Shown one piece after another: positions 8,359 through 16,485 of a stretch of 64,000 nt of DNA (within the stretch, counting starts at the first letter, position 1; each line of letters starts with the position of its first letter). This stretch comes from Amycolatopsis umgeniensis. GTDB lineage: Bacteria; Actinomycetota; Actinomycetes; Mycobacteriales; Pseudonocardiaceae. The stretch spans positions 1,364,001 through 1,428,000 of the forward strand of contig NZ_JACHMX010000001.1 in NCBI RefSeq assembly GCF_014205155.1, read 5' to 3'. The notes under the pieces are model-generated. The model was not told the DNA's origin. It did no database searches and was given only the letters and a program-made list of their open reading frames with translations. A program made the position numbers and the translations under genes.

Positions 8359-9476
8359 CCACCACCGTCGAACACCCCGCGCTCGCCCCGGTCACGCTCG
8401 GCGACCTCGCGCTGCGCAACCGCTACGCCGTCGCCCCCATGACCCGGGTCTCGGCCTCGCCCGACGGCACGCCGACCGGCGAAATGGCCGACTACTACGC
8501 CGAATTCGCCCGCGGCGGGTTCGGACTGGTGATCAGCGAGGGCACCTACACCGACACCGCGGCCAGCCAGGGATATCTCAACCAGCCGGGCCTCGCCCGC
8601 GACGAGCACGTCGCGGGCTGGCGCGTGGTCACCGCCGGAGTCCGCGCGGCGGGCGGGCGGATGATCGCCCAGCTCATGCACGCCGGGGCCATCTCCCAGG
8701 GAAATCCGCACCGGGAGCACACCGTCGGCCCTTCGGCCGTCCAGCCTCGCGGGGAGATGATGCCCGCGTACGGCGGTTCCGGACCGTGGCCCGCTCCCCG
8801 CGAACTGACCACCGCCGAGATCGACGACATCGTCGACGGTTTCGCCGCCGCGGCCCGGCGCGCCCGTCAGGCCGGTTTCGACGGTGTCGAGGTGCACGCG
8901 GCCAACGGCTACCTGCTCGACCAGTTCCTCACCGACTACACCAATCAGCGCGCCGACTCCTACGGCGGCCCGGTCTCGCACCGGATCCGGCTGACCGCCC
9001 GCGTCGTGACCGCCGTCGCCGAAGCCGTGCCCGAGCTGCTGACCGGCGTGCGGCTTTCGCAGACGAAGGTCAACGACTTCACCTATCGCTGGCCCGGCGG
9101 CCGCGACGACGCCGAGGTGATCTTCGCCGCGGTCGCCGAGACGGGCGCGGACTACCTCCACATCGCCAGCGAGGGCCGGAACTGGCTGGAGACGGCGAAA
9201 CTGGCCGACGGCGGCACCATCACCGCCCTCGCGCGGCGCGTCACCGGACTGCCGGTGATCGCCAACGGCGGGATGCACGACCCCACCCAGGCGCACGAGG
9301 TGCTCACCGGCGGGCACGCCGACCTGCTCTCGCTCGGGCACGGCGCGCTGGCCAACCCCGATCTGCCCGCCCGCGTCGCCGCGGCGGAACCCCTGGAGGA
9401 GTTCGACCGGGCGATGGTCTCCCCGACGGTCACGGTGGCGAACGCGCGCCGCTGGCGGGAGAGTCGGCAAGCGTGA
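8355..9476 (+). CDS. Old Yellow Enzyme-family NADH:flavin oxidoreductase
   Basis: A 373-residue FMN-dependent TIM-barrel ene-reductase. Motifs are LGDLALRNRYAVAPMTRVSA at the N-terminus, MIAQLMHAGAIS, GFDGVEVHAANGYLLDQFLTDYTNQRADSYGG (the flavin/substrate region with the HxxN pair), GVRLSQ, and VIANGGMHDP near the phosphate-binding loop. It lacks the second half of 2,4-dienoyl-CoA reductases, so it is a single-domain OYE. It overlaps both neighbours by 4 bases, giving a tightly coupled three-gene operon. It probably reduces an unsaturated or nitrogenous ring intermediate; that role is inferred from context. Confidence 0.92.
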   Translation: MTTTVEHPALAPVTLGDLALRNRYAVAPMTRVSASPDGTPTGEMADYYAEFARGGFGLVISEGTYTDTAASQGYLNQPGLARDEHVAGWRVVTAGVRAAGGRMIAQLMHAGAISQGNPHREHTVGPSAVQPRGEMMPAYGGSGPWPAPRELTTAEIDDIVDGFAAAARRARQAGFDGVEVHAANGYLLDQFLTDYTNQRADSYGGPVSHRIRLTARVVTAVAEAVPELLTGVRLSQTKVNDFTYRWPGGRDDAEVIFAAVAETGADYLHIASEGRNWLETAKLADGGTITALARRVTGLPVIANGGMHDPTQAHEVLTGGHADLLSLGHGALANPDLPARVAAAEPLEEFDRAMVSPTVTVANARRWRESRQA

Positions 9477-10342
9477 CGGAAACGAGCTGGCACGGCGGCG
9501 CGGCCGCGGTGGCGACCCTGACCTTCGACGTGGACGCGGAATCCCCGATCCTCGCGCGGGGACGGGGCTACGCCGACCACCTGTCCACCATGTCCCATCA
9601 GGCATACGGGCCCCGGGTCGGGGTGCCGCGCATCCTCGGCCTGCTCGACGAACTGGCCGTACCGGCGACGTTCTTCGTACCGGGCTGGGTCGCCGAACAG
9701 CGGCCCGGCCTGGCCGCCGAGATCGTGGAACGGGGGCACGAGGTGGCGCACCACTCCTACAGCCACCGGCCGCCGACCACGATGACCGCCGACGGGCAAC
9801 GGGCCGATTTCGAGCGGGGCATGGCGGTCTTCGCGAGCCAGGGCATCGAAATCAGCGGGCATCGCGCGGCGGGCTGGGAGTCCACTTGGGACACTCCGGC
9901 GCTGGTGGCCGAGCACGGGCTGAGCTATGACTCGTCGCTGATGGCCGACGACCGGCCCTACCTGATCGAAACCGGGGCGGGCCGGATCGCCGAACTTCCC
10001 GTGCACTGGTCGCTCGACGACTGGGAGCAGTACGCGTTCCTTCCCGCGCCGCAGATCGGATCGGTGATCACCTCTCCCGTGCGGGTACTGGAGATGTGGC
10101 GCGCGGAACTGGACGCGATGCGCCGCTACCGATGCCTGTTCAACCTGTGCCTGCACCCGTTCCTCTCGGGCCGCCCGGGACGGCTCGAAGCGGTGCGCGC
10201 GCTCATCGAGTTCGGACTCGGCCTCGGCGACGTCCGGTTCGCCCGGTGCCGGGACGTGGCGGCCGCGGCGCTGGCCGATCCGGCCCTGCCCGCGGAACCC
10301 TTGCGGCGCCTCGAAGTCGACCCGGCGGTCTACCCTGACTGA
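9473..10342 (+). CDS. Polysaccharide deacetylase-family protein, PuuE/allantoinase-like
   Basis: A 289-residue NodB-fold protein starting at a GTG that overlaps the preceding stop (GTGA). Seen: LTFDVDAES (strand with the catalytic/metal Asp pair), VPRILGLLDELAVPATFFVPGWVAEQRPGLAAEIVERGHEVAHHSYSH (metal histidines), GHRAAGWE, YDSSLMADDRPY and the C-terminal LCLHPFLSGRPGRL. The combination of HHSYSH, DDRPY and LHPFLSGRP is typical of the PuuE-like amidohydrolase branch rather than of cell-wall deacetylases. There is no signal peptide. I infer a cytoplasmic amidase/deacetylase in a nitrogen-compound pathway. The gene converges with pucR and overlaps it by 13 bases. Confidence 0.85.
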   Translation: MTETSWHGGAAAVATLTFDVDAESPILARGRGYADHLSTMSHQAYGPRVGVPRILGLLDELAVPATFFVPGWVAEQRPGLAAEIVERGHEVAHHSYSHRPPTTMTADGQRADFERGMAVFASQGIEISGHRAAGWESTWDTPALVAEHGLSYDSSLMADDRPYLIETGAGRIAELPVHWSLDDWEQYAFLPAPQIGSVITSPVRVLEMWRAELDAMRRYRCLFNLCLHPFLSGRPGRLEAVRALIEFGLGLGDVRFARCRDVAAAALADPALPAEPLRRLEVDPAVYPD

Positions 10343-11946
10343 GCCGCCTCGAGCGCCAGGAACAGGTCGACCCGGTCCGCGGTCCGGCCGATGTCGCGGC
10401 CGGTCAGCTCGGTGACCTTCGCCAGCCGATTGCGCAAGGTGTTGACGTGCACGAACAGGGCCGCGGCGGTGGCCGCCCACTGGCCGTCGTGGTCGAGGAA
10501 CGCCCGCAGGGTCGTCTCCAGGTCGCCGTCGCGGACTCGGTCGTGCTCGCGCAGCGGACCGATCAGGGCGTCGGCGAAGGTGTGCCGCCACTGTTCGTCG
10601 TGCGACTCCAGCAGCAGCCGGTAGCTGCCCAGCTCGGCGAAACTCGCCGCCACCGGCCCGCCGCGCCTGCCGCGAAGCACCCGGCAGGCTTCGCGGCTGC
10701 GCGACAGCGGCTCGCGCAGCCCGGCCGCTCCGGACACCGGATCGGCCAGTCCGACGACCACGCGACCACCGGACAGCCGATGGGACACGGCCGCCGCCAA
10801 CCGGGGCGCGAAGGCGGCGGGCGACTGCCTCCCCGCGCGGAAGGGCAGCACCGCCACGACGTCCCGGCTGCCCGCCGCCACGACCGCGGGCAGTCCGTCC
10901 GCCAGCAGGAAGTCCGTCACGGCCTCCGCCATCCCCGGCGGGGTCGCGGTGGTGTCGTCGCCCGCGAACGCCAGCGCGATCACCGCCAGCGGACCGTCCG
11001 GGTCGACGCCGAAAGCTCGCAGCCTGCCGGGCACCTCCGCGACCCGCTGCGCGCCGGAGAGCACCATGTCCAGCAGTTCGACGGCGAACCGCATCTCGAT
11101 GGCCTGCACCGCCTGGTGCCGGGCCACTTCCAGGCTGAGGTAGCGGGCGGTCTGCTCCAGTGCGTCCCGCTCCTCCCCCGTCAGCTCCGCCACGGGACGC
11201 AGGCACAGGAGCGCGGCGTCCGCCTCGCCGATCGCGCCGACCGGGAACAGCGCCGCCCGCGTCCCCGCGCCGAGATCCGCCTCCAGCGGCGGCGGACGCC
11301 TGGCCAAGGCCTCCGCCGCGGCGCGCGACTGGCCGGCGTCCAGTTCGGCACCGGCGGACGCCAGTTCCCGGCCCATCCGGTCCACGACAGCCAGCGGCAG
11401 CTCGTGCTCACCGCGAAGGACGGCGAGCACCCCGGACGCCCCGGCGCCCCTCGACAGCGCCGAAGTCAGCTCGTCCCCTCGGCGCACCAACGACATCAGC
11501 GCGTTCTGCCGGTCCGCGGCCTGGATCGCGGCCGCGGCGCGCGTGACCGCCGTGAACGGCACCGCCACCGAGATCTCCAGCAGGGGCAGCCCGGCTTCCC
11601 GGCACGCCTCGGCGAGTTCCGGAGGGGTGTCGCGTTGCTCCACGCGCAGGCCGAAGATGATCCCCGCCGCTCCCGCGCGGACCACCCGCGCGACGAAATC
11701 CGCCGGGCCGGTGCGGTCCAGCCACAGGCCGTTGGTGAGCACGACCTCGTGCTCACGCACATACGGCGCGGGATCGGGCAGCTCGGTGTTGTGCACCCAG
11801 AGCACCTGCTCGGCCAGTGCCCCGTCGCGGCCGGGGACGACCACCCGCAGTTCGAGATCCGGGTCCGCGACCAGCGCCGCCAAGCTCAGCATGGCTGTGA
11901 ATATATCCAGCCCGACCGGACCTTTATGGACGATCAGCCATTTCAT
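10330..11946 (-). CDS. PucR-family transcriptional regulator
   Basis: A 538-residue activator of the PucR/CdaR type. The N-terminal PucR ligand domain covers about residues 20-130 (LELRVVVPGRDG, then LTNGLWLDRTGPADFVARVVRAGAAGIIFGL), a central GGDEF-like/degenerate region follows, and the C-terminal helix-turn-helix is LRAFLDHDGQWAATAAALFVHVNTLRNRLAKVTELTGRD. PucR proteins sense purine-catabolic or other nitrogenous ligands. It converges on the DUF1989-OYE-deacetylase operon and is the obvious candidate to control it, although no binding site could be identified by eye. Confidence 0.92.
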   Translation of the reverse strand: MKWLIVHKGPVGLDIFTAMLSLAALVADPDLELRVVVPGRDGALAEQVLWVHNTELPDPAPYVREHEVVLTNGLWLDRTGPADFVARVVRAGAAGIIFGLRVEQRDTPPELAEACREAGLPLLEISVAVPFTAVTRAAAAIQAADRQNALMSLVRRGDELTSALSRGAGASGVLAVLRGEHELPLAVVDRMGRELASAGAELDAGQSRAAAEALARRPPPLEADLGAGTRAALFPVGAIGEADAALLCLRPVAELTGEERDALEQTARYLSLEVARHQAVQAIEMRFAVELLDMVLSGAQRVAEVPGRLRAFGVDPDGPLAVIALAFAGDDTTATPPGMAEAVTDFLLADGLPAVVAAGSRDVVAVLPFRAGRQSPAAFAPRLAAAVSHRLSGGRVVVGLADPVSGAAGLREPLSRSREACRVLRGRRGGPVAASFAELGSYRLLLESHDEQWRHTFADALIGPLREHDRVRDGDLETTLRAFLDHDGQWAATAAALFVHVNTLRNRLAKVTELTGRDIGRTADRVDLFLALEAAQSG

Positions 11947-12009
11947 CGGTTTTTCATGATCGCTGGCTAGCGTGCCTCGAAGACACTTCAGGATTCGAGG
12001 AGACCGACT

Positions 12010-13239
12010 GTGACGGCAGTTTCACGCACGATCGCCGAGCGCTACACCCTGCTCGAGAAGCTGGGCGGCGACGGGGCGGCCGTGCTGTGGCGTGGGGAGG
12101 ACGGCTCCGACGGCAGCCAGGTCGCCATCAAGGAACTCCTGCTCCCCGTACTCGACGAGCCGGGCCGCGCGGCTCTCGTGAAGCGGCTCCAGGCCGAAGC
12201 CGGTGTCGTGGTGGACCATCCGTCGGTGGTGGCCGTCCACGATGTCGTGGTGGCGGACGCGGCGGCGTTCATCGTGATGGATCCGGTGGAAGCGAAGACC
12301 CTGGAGGACCTGGCGTCCGCCGGTCCGCTGCCGCCGCGGTTCGTCGCCGATATCGGCAGGCAGGTGCTCGGCGCGCTCGCCGCCGCGCATACGGCGGGCG
12401 TCGTGCACGGGGACGTGCGGCCCGCGAACATCCTGGTGTCCCCCGACGGCACGGTGAAGCTGACCGGCCTCGGGATCGCCAAGGCCCTCGACCCGTCCGG
12501 CACACCGGCTTTCCTGGCCCCCGAACGGATCGCGGGGCACGAAGGCACTCCCCACTCGGATCTCTGGTCGCTCGGCGTGACCCTGCTCAGTGCGAGCGAG
12601 GGCATGAATCCCTTCCAGCGGGTGAACATCGCGGCCACGCTTTACGCCGTCGTCAACGAACAGCCGCCGTTCGGCCGGACGTACGGGGTGCTGGCGGACG
12701 TCATCCGCGGGCTGATGGCGAAAGCGCCGCACGCGCGCATGCTGCCGGACCACGCGCTCCCGCTCCTGACTCAGGCCGCGAGCGGTGTCGAACCCTCCGT
12801 TCCGATCCTGCCCGCCCCGTCGCGTCCCGGTTTGAGCACGCCTTCCGTGTCCGCGGCCCTGGCGGGGGTGGCGGGCATGGTGCTCGGATTCGCGCTGCTC
12901 ACGAACGCGATGCTGATGCACCACGCCTACTACCTCTTCGACTTCGCGGAACTGTCGATCATCGCCGGATGCTTCAGCCTGATCCTCGCCGGAGTGTCCG
13001 CGGTGGTGGGCGGCGCGAGCCTGCTCGCCAAGGTCCGGGCGGGGCAGATCATGCTCAGCGTCTCCGCGGGGCTGACGCTGATCTCGACCTGTCTGCTGAC
13101 CTTCATCGGCGATGACCGGATACACCTCGGCCTTCCGGTCCAGCCGGGGCTGACCATCGATCTCCTCATCCTCGTCTTCGCCCTCGGCCTGACGCTCGCC
13201 GTGTGGTTCGTCCCCGCCCGGCGTCCTGCTGTGGGCTGA
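12010..13239 (+). CDS. Membrane-bound protein kinase-like protein (probable pseudokinase)
   Basis: A 409-residue protein with a Hanks-type kinase fold (residues about 10-260) and about four membrane helices (residues about 277-400), so the kinase part would be cytoplasmic. Present: glycine-rich loop ([12 protein letters not shown]), Lys41 (VAIKE), catalytic Asp135 (HGDVRPAN, with Gly for the usual Arg), Asn140, APE and DLWSLG. Missing: the DFG aspartate. The segment reads LTGLGIA, with Gly153-Leu154 in place of Asp-Phe. Loss of this metal-binding Asp usually abolishes catalysis, so it is probably a pseudokinase or very weak kinase. GTG start after GAGGAGA. No PASTA domain is present. Confidence 0.88.
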   Translation: MTAVSRTIAERYTLLEKLGGDGAAVLWRGEDGSDGSQVAIKELLLPVLDEPGRAALVKRLQAEAGVVVDHPSVVAVHDVVVADAAAFIVMDPVEAKTLEDLASAGPLPPRFVADIGRQVLGALAAAHTAGVVHGDVRPANILVSPDGTVKLTGLGIAKALDPSGTPAFLAPERIAGHEGTPHSDLWSLGVTLLSASEGMNPFQRVNIAATLYAVVNEQPPFGRTYGVLADVIRGLMAKAPHARMLPDHALPLLTQAASGVEPSVPILPAPSRPGLSTPSVSAALAGVAGMVLGFALLTNAMLMHHAYYLFDFAELSIIAGCFSLILAGVSAVVGGASLLAKVRAGQIMLSVSAGLTLISTCLLTFIGDDRIHLGLPVQPGLTIDLLILVFALGLTLAVWFVPARRPAVG

Positions 13240-13274
13240 TCCGCTCACAGCAGAGAAACCGGCGGTCGGCGGTT
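13226..13274 (+). promoter_or_regulatory. Two dyads upstream of the clpP pair
   Basis: CTGCTGTG at 13226-13233 is matched by CACAGCAG at 13246-13253, with a 12-base loop spanning the kinase stop codon. Four bases further, 13257-13274 reads AACCGGCGGTCGGCGGTT, a near-perfect 18-base palindrome ending 21 bases before the clpP ATG. The segment at 13238-13256 also shares TCCGCTCA with the CGC-N5-GCG element before the PopR-like gene. One may be a terminator and the other an operator. Confidence 0.45.
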
Positions 13275-13295
13275 CCCCGGCGGCATGGTCGGGAC

Positions 13296-13922
13296 ATGAC
13301 CGACCACGAGAAGCAACCCCTCTTCGACCAACGGCTCCGGGAACGGTTCTTCAGCCAGCGCGTCCTCGTCCTCGACGGCGCGCTCGACGACGACAACGGG
13401 ACGGTGCTCACCACCCAGCTGCTGTCACTGGCGAGCGAGGATCCCCGCAAGGACATCGCCCTGTGGATCCACTCGCCGGGCGGCTCGGTCCCCTCGATGC
13501 TGGCCATCCGCGACGTGATGCGGCTCGTCCCGTGCGACGTCGCCACCCTCGCGCTGGGACTGGCGTGCAGTGCCGGGCAGTTCCTGCTGTCCGCGGGCAC
13601 CCCGGGCAAACGGTTCGCGCTGCCGCACGCGCGGATCCTGATGCACCAGGGTTCGGCGGGCATCGGCGGCTCGGCCGTCGAGGTGGAGGTGCAGGCGGAC
13701 GATCTGCGCTACACGCGGGACACGGTGCTCGGCCTCATCTCCGACGACACCGGGCAGCCCATCGACCGGATCTTCGCCGATTCCCTGCACGATCGCTGGT
13801 TCACCACCGAACAGGCGCGCGAATACGGCTTCATCGACCACATCGTCGAGAGCCTCGACCAGGTCGTCCCCGTGCGCACCCACAAACTCGGCCTCGGCAC
13901 GGAAAGGGGCGTCGGCGCATGA
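13296..13922 (+). CDS. clpP: ATP-dependent Clp protease proteolytic subunit (catalytic triad intact)
   Basis: A 208-residue ClpP subunit. The catalytic triad is Ser92 ([13 protein letters not shown]), His117 ([10 protein letters not shown]) and Asp166 (HDRWFT). Their spacing of 25 and 49 residues equals that of the E. coli enzyme. The ATG at 13296 is preferred; upstream in-frame codons have no ClpP similarity. It overlaps the second clpP by 4 bases. With the facing PopR-like regulator, the pair corresponds to the inducible clpP3-clpP4 locus of streptomycetes rather than to housekeeping clpP1-clpP2; that mapping is inferred from gene context. Confidence 0.93.
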   Translation: MTDHEKQPLFDQRLRERFFSQRVLVLDGALDDDNGTVLTTQLLSLASEDPRKDIALWIHSPGGSVPSMLAIRDVMRLVPCDVATLALGLACSAGQFLLSAGTPGKRFALPHARILMHQGSAGIGGSAVEVEVQADDLRYTRDTVLGLISDDTGQPIDRIFADSLHDRWFTTEQAREYGFIDHIVESLDQVVPVRTHKLGLGTERGVGA

Positions 13923-14509
13923 GCACCTACACCATTCCCAACGTCATCTCCCGCAGCCCCGGGGGCGAGCGGATCATGGACGTCTACTCGCATCTGCTGT
14001 CCGAGCGGATCATCTACCTCGGCACCGCGATCGACTCCGGCGTGGCGAACGCGCTGATCACGCAACTGCTCTACCTGGAGGCGGACAACCCGGAGCAGGA
14101 GATCAACCTCTACATCAACACCGAAGGCGGCGACCCGTCGGCGATGCTCGCGTTGTACGACACCATGCGCTTCATCAAGGCGCCGGTGGCGACGACGTGT
14201 GTCGGCCAGGCCGTCGCGGCGGGTGCGATCCTGCTGGCCGCGGGCGAGGCCGGGCACCGGTTCGTGCTGCCCCACACCCGCGTGGTGCTGCACCAGCCTG
14301 CGGCGCAGGGGCGCGGCACGATCCCGGATCTCATCCTCCAGGCCGACGAGGTCGTGCGGGTGCGGACACAGCTGGAGGAGATCCTTTCCTCGCACACCGG
14401 CCGCGCCGTCTCGGACCTCCGGCACGACACCGACCGGGACCGCGTGTTCGACGCGGCGGGCGCCGTCGCCTACGGGCTCGCGGACAAGGTCCTCGACAGC
14501 CGGGGCTAG
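13919..14509 (+). CDS. ClpP-like subunit lacking the catalytic serine
   Basis: A 196-residue ClpP paralog. His125 (VVLHQP) and Asp174 (DTDRDRVF) stand at the expected positions, but the residue 25 before the His is Ala100 ([13 protein letters not shown]) where active ClpP has Ser. The codon is GCG, so it is not one base away from a Ser codon by a trivial misread at the third position. The fold, including LYINTEGG and the handle helix, is otherwise complete. It is translationally coupled to an intact clpP, so the two probably form a mixed tetradecamer in which this ring is structural or regulatory, as with ClpR subunits elsewhere. Confidence 0.93.
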   Translation: MSTYTIPNVISRSPGGERIMDVYSHLLSERIIYLGTAIDSGVANALITQLLYLEADNPEQEINLYINTEGGDPSAMLALYDTMRFIKAPVATTCVGQAVAAGAILLAAGEAGHRFVLPHTRVVLHQPAAQGRGTIPDLILQADEVVRVRTQLEEILSSHTGRAVSDLRHDTDRDRVFDAAGAVAYGLADKVLDSRG

Positions 14510-14518
14510 GCGGTGCGC

Positions 14519-14857
14519 CTAGGCGGCCATCAGCACGGGTCCCGATGGGCGGCGGCCGACCGCGAGGCCCGTGCTGCCACCCCGCCGGACCGTGCCCGCG
14601 ATCCCGAAAAGGAGATCCGCCAGGTCGATCCCGAGCGCGCCGGTGACCGCGGCGATCATCTCGCTGGAGGGCTCTTTGCGGCCGCGCTCGATCTCCGAGA
14701 GGTACTGCGGCGAGATGCCGGCGCGCTCCGCGATGTCGATGAGACGGCCGCCCTGTTCTTCCCTCGCCGCGCGCAGGCTCTGGCCCAGCACGTCTCGCCA
14801 CAGCGGCTCCGGTTCGGGATCCGTGCGCTTCTGCTGGAAAGGGAGGATGTCCGCCAT
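14519..14857 (-). CDS. PopR/ClgR-like XRE-family regulator
   Basis: A 112-residue regulator with one XRE helix-turn-helix (LRAAREEQGGRLIDIAERAGISPQYLSEIERGRKEPSSEMIAAVTGALG) in the arrangement of ClgR/PopR proteins. The C-terminus ends MAA. In Streptomyces, PopR activates clpP3-clpP4 and is degraded by ClpP1P2 depending on its two terminal alanines. Here the gene converges on a clpP pair with 9 bases between and ends in Ala-Ala, so I call it PopR-like. A CGC-N5-GCG dyad lies 39 bases before its start, in line with autoregulation. Confidence 0.82.
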   Translation of the reverse strand: MADILPFQQKRTDPEPEPLWRDVLGQSLRAAREEQGGRLIDIAERAGISPQYLSEIERGRKEPSSEMIAAVTGALGIDLADLLFGIAGTVRRGGSTGLAVGRRPSGPVLMAA

Positions 14858-14895
14858 ACGCTCATCGTGACATCGGGCCGGGGCCCGTGCGCGAC

Positions 14896-14914
14896 GTTCC
14901 GCTCAAGGCGAAAC
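14896..14914 (-). promoter_or_regulatory. Candidate ClgR/PopR box
   Basis: The 19-base dyad GTTCCGCTCAAGGCGAAAC contains CGC-N5-GCG flanked by GTT and AAC, the pattern known for ClgR-type regulators. It sits 39-57 bases upstream of the PopR-like start codon, a normal promoter position. Confidence 0.6.
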
Positions 14915-14962
14915 CGAGCCCCGGGATCCGGCTACGGAGTCTCAAGGCCCGAGTCCGGTCAC

Positions 14963-15017
14963 GGAGGGGTGTGTGGAAATAGGGACATTGAACGTCCCTA
15001 TTTCCACACACCCCTCC
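14963..15017. repeat. Perfect 24-base inverted repeat
   Basis: The arms at 14963-14986 and 14994-15017 are perfectly complementary over 24 bases, with a 7-base loop (ATTGAAC). The arms contain GGAAATAGGGAC and GTCCCTATTTCC and are AT-richer than their surroundings. No U-tract follows directly. It lies in the 250-base gap between the PopR-like and CsbD genes, both transcribed leftward. It looks like a dispersed intergenic palindrome and could form a cruciform or RNA hairpin. Confidence 0.85.
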
Positions 15018-15067
15018 CTCCGGGAACACCGGCGCGGGCAAACCCGTCTCCCGCACGAAAACACGAA

Positions 15068-15097
15068 AAAGGGGCCTGCCCGAAGGCAGGCCCCTTT
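15068..15097 (-). terminator. Rho-independent terminator of the CsbD gene
   Basis: A 13-base-pair GC-rich stem (AAAGGGGCCTGCC with GGCAGGCCCCTTT) has a 4-base loop. Read on the minus strand it is followed by a run of T, and it lies 10 bases beyond the CsbD stop codon. Confidence 0.85.
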
Positions 15098-15107
15098 GGT
15101 CGCACGG

Positions 15108-15284
15108 TCAGTCCCGAACGCCCTTCACGGCGTCCTTGAGCTTCTCCCCGGCCTGCTTGACGTTGGCCTTGCCCTGCTCGGCCTTGCCTTCGGCCTGCCA
15201 CTGCTCGTTGTCCGTGGCGTTCCCGACGGCTTCCTTGGCCTTGCCCTTGAGTTCTTCGACCTTGTTCTCGGCTTTGTCGTTCAT
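15108..15284 (-). CDS. CsbD-family stress protein
   Basis: A 58-residue, highly charged protein with the CsbD pattern: NKVEELKGKAKEAVGNATDNEQWQAEGKAEQGKANVKQAGEKLKDAVKG. CsbD proteins are small, abundant general-stress proteins of unknown mechanism, under SigB in Bacillus. The ATG at 15284 follows GGAGG. A strong terminator follows the stop. Its position beside partner-switching regulators suggests it belongs to the same stress response. Confidence 0.93.
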   Translation of the reverse strand: MNDKAENKVEELKGKAKEAVGNATDNEQWQAEGKAEQGKANVKQAGEKLKDAVKGVRD

Positions 15285-15381
15285 CAGGCCTCCATTCGTT
15301 CTCGTCCGTTGCCTTCGGATACCCGCCGGACGGGCCCCGAAACAGCGGGCCGGACGTGGCGCCGGACACGTTTGACTTTCG

Positions 15382-15780
15382 TCAGGCCTGGGCGAGTTCC
15401 GCCCACACGGTCTTGCCGTGTTCGTCGTGGTCCTGGCCCCACGCGGTGGCGCAGGCGTCGATGAGCGCGAGGCCGCGGCCACCGGTTTCCGAGGGCTGAC
15501 GCGGGATCGCGGGTGCCTTGCCCGAGTCGTCGACCTCGATGCGCAGGCGGCCCGGCCGCCTCAGCAGGCGCACCTGCCTCGGCGGCTTCCCGTGCCGCAC
15601 AGCGTTGGACACCAGTTCGTCCAGGACGAGGATCGTGTCCGTGAGGTCCGCTTCGGTGAAGTCACGAAGTTCCGCCCGCGCCCAGGCGCGCACCCTGGCC
15701 GGTTCGCTCAGGTCGCCACCGATGTCCAGGGTCAGGATTTCGACCTTGGCGCCGGTGCGTGCGGCCTGATCGGTGGACAC
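15382..15780 (-). CDS. ATP-binding anti-sigma-like protein (HATPase_c_2)
   Basis: A 132-residue GHKL-fold protein like RsbW/SpoIIAB. The N-box is DELVSNAVRHGKPP, the G1 box IEVDDSGKAPAI and the G2 box GGRGLALIDACAT. The end, GKTVWAEL, is the usual last strand. Such proteins bind a sigma factor or a STAS antagonist in an ATP-dependent switch and may phosphorylate the antagonist. GTG start at 15780 after a GGAGG site. It is separate from the operon just upstream (82-base gap) but in the same direction. Confidence 0.9.
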   Translation of the reverse strand: MSTDQAARTGAKVEILTLDIGGDLSEPARVRAWARAELRDFTEADLTDTILVLDELVSNAVRHGKPPRQVRLLRRPGRLRIEVDDSGKAPAIPRQPSETGGRGLALIDACATAWGQDHDEHGKTVWAELAQA

Positions 15781-15862
15781 GGGGACCTCCAGGTGCTCTG
15801 CGGCCAGTCGGGGCTCGCGAGGACCTAGTACCCCGAATGCCGCGAACCTTAACGATCATCCC

Positions 15863-16069
15863 TCAACGTTCACTGCCCGTGTGGCCGCACGGGTAGACCG
15901 TGCCCGCCGCGAGGGCTTCGCAGGCGGGGCAGTTGTTCACCGGCCGCTCGCGACGGCCCCAGAAGGGATGGGTGGCCCCGCAGAGCGCGGTGACCAGGTC
16001 ACCGCGGCCGGGATCCGGGGTGCACACGGGACAGTAAGCGTGCGCCGCCCGCTCGATTTCGGCGGTCAT
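15863..16069 (-). CDS. Small cysteine-rich protein, putative zinc-binding
   Basis: A 68-residue protein with three cysteine groups: CPVC near residue 13, CGATH near 30 and CPAC near 46, then PCGH. The spacing suggests one or two zinc sites. I do not recognise a named family. Its ATG overlaps the stop of the ATP-binding protein gene by 4 bases and has GGAGGA before it, so it is the last gene of the STAS-phosphatase-HATPase operon. A role as a partner or redox-sensitive modulator of that switch is inference only. Confidence 0.7.
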   Translation of the reverse strand: MTAEIERAAHAYCPVCTPDPGRGDLVTALCGATHPFWGRRERPVNNCPACEALAAGTVYPCGHTGSER

Positions 16070-16485
16070 CTTCCTCCTCGGGGGCTCGTCGTCCAGGTCA
16101 TGGTCACCGTGGTGCCGTCGCCCCGGTACGCGCATTCGGCGTGGTCGGCGAGGCGCTCGATCAGCAGCAGACCGCGGCCGCGGATCGTGTCGGCCGGGTT
16201 CGCGGGCTTCCAGTTGCCGTAGTCGGTGACGACGATCTCGATCTCGTCGCGGTCGGCGGTGGCGCGGATGTCGATGACGCCGTCCGTGCCGTCCCGGTAG
16301 GCGTGTTCCGCGGAGTTGGCCAGCGCCTCGTTGCTCGCCAGGACGATGTCCTCCTGCCGTTCCCCGTCGACGCCGAGGCCGGCGAGCCAGATCGAGAGCT
16401 GCTTTCGGAGCCCGACGAGCCGTCCCGGTTCGGCGGGCACCCGATCGCGGAACTCGTGCGGCACCGGGGCCGGTACGTGCTTCAT
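16066..16485 (-). CDS. ATP-binding anti-sigma-like protein (RsbW-type)
   Basis: A 139-residue HATPase_c_2 protein. The N-box is [15 protein letters not shown], then come [14 protein letters not shown] and the G2 region [18 protein letters not shown]. The last strand is TTVTMTWTT. It overlaps the phosphatase gene upstream and the small zinc-type gene downstream by 4 bases each, so it is co-translated with them. Operon order STAS, phosphatase, kinase/anti-sigma is that of partner-switching systems, where it would phosphorylate the STAS protein and hold a sigma factor. Confidence 0.9.
   Translation of the reverse strand: MKHVPAPVPHEFRDRVPAEPGRLVGLRKQLSIWLAGLGVDGERQEDIVLASNEALANSAEHAYRDGTDGVIDIRATADRDEIEIVVTDYGNWKPANPADTIRGRGLLLIERLADHAECAYRGDGTTVTMTWTTSPRGGR

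Noticed and set aside
8339..9472. A possible 667-codon fusion on the plus strand ending in the deacetylase
   Set aside because: The first 378 codons are an Arg-rich out-of-frame reading of the OYE gene. The true gene starts at the GTG at 9473.
13226..13253. A clear rho-independent terminator for the kinase gene
   Set aside because: The 8-base stem has a 12-base loop and no T-run, and it overlaps the stop codon. I kept it only as a dyad of unknown role.
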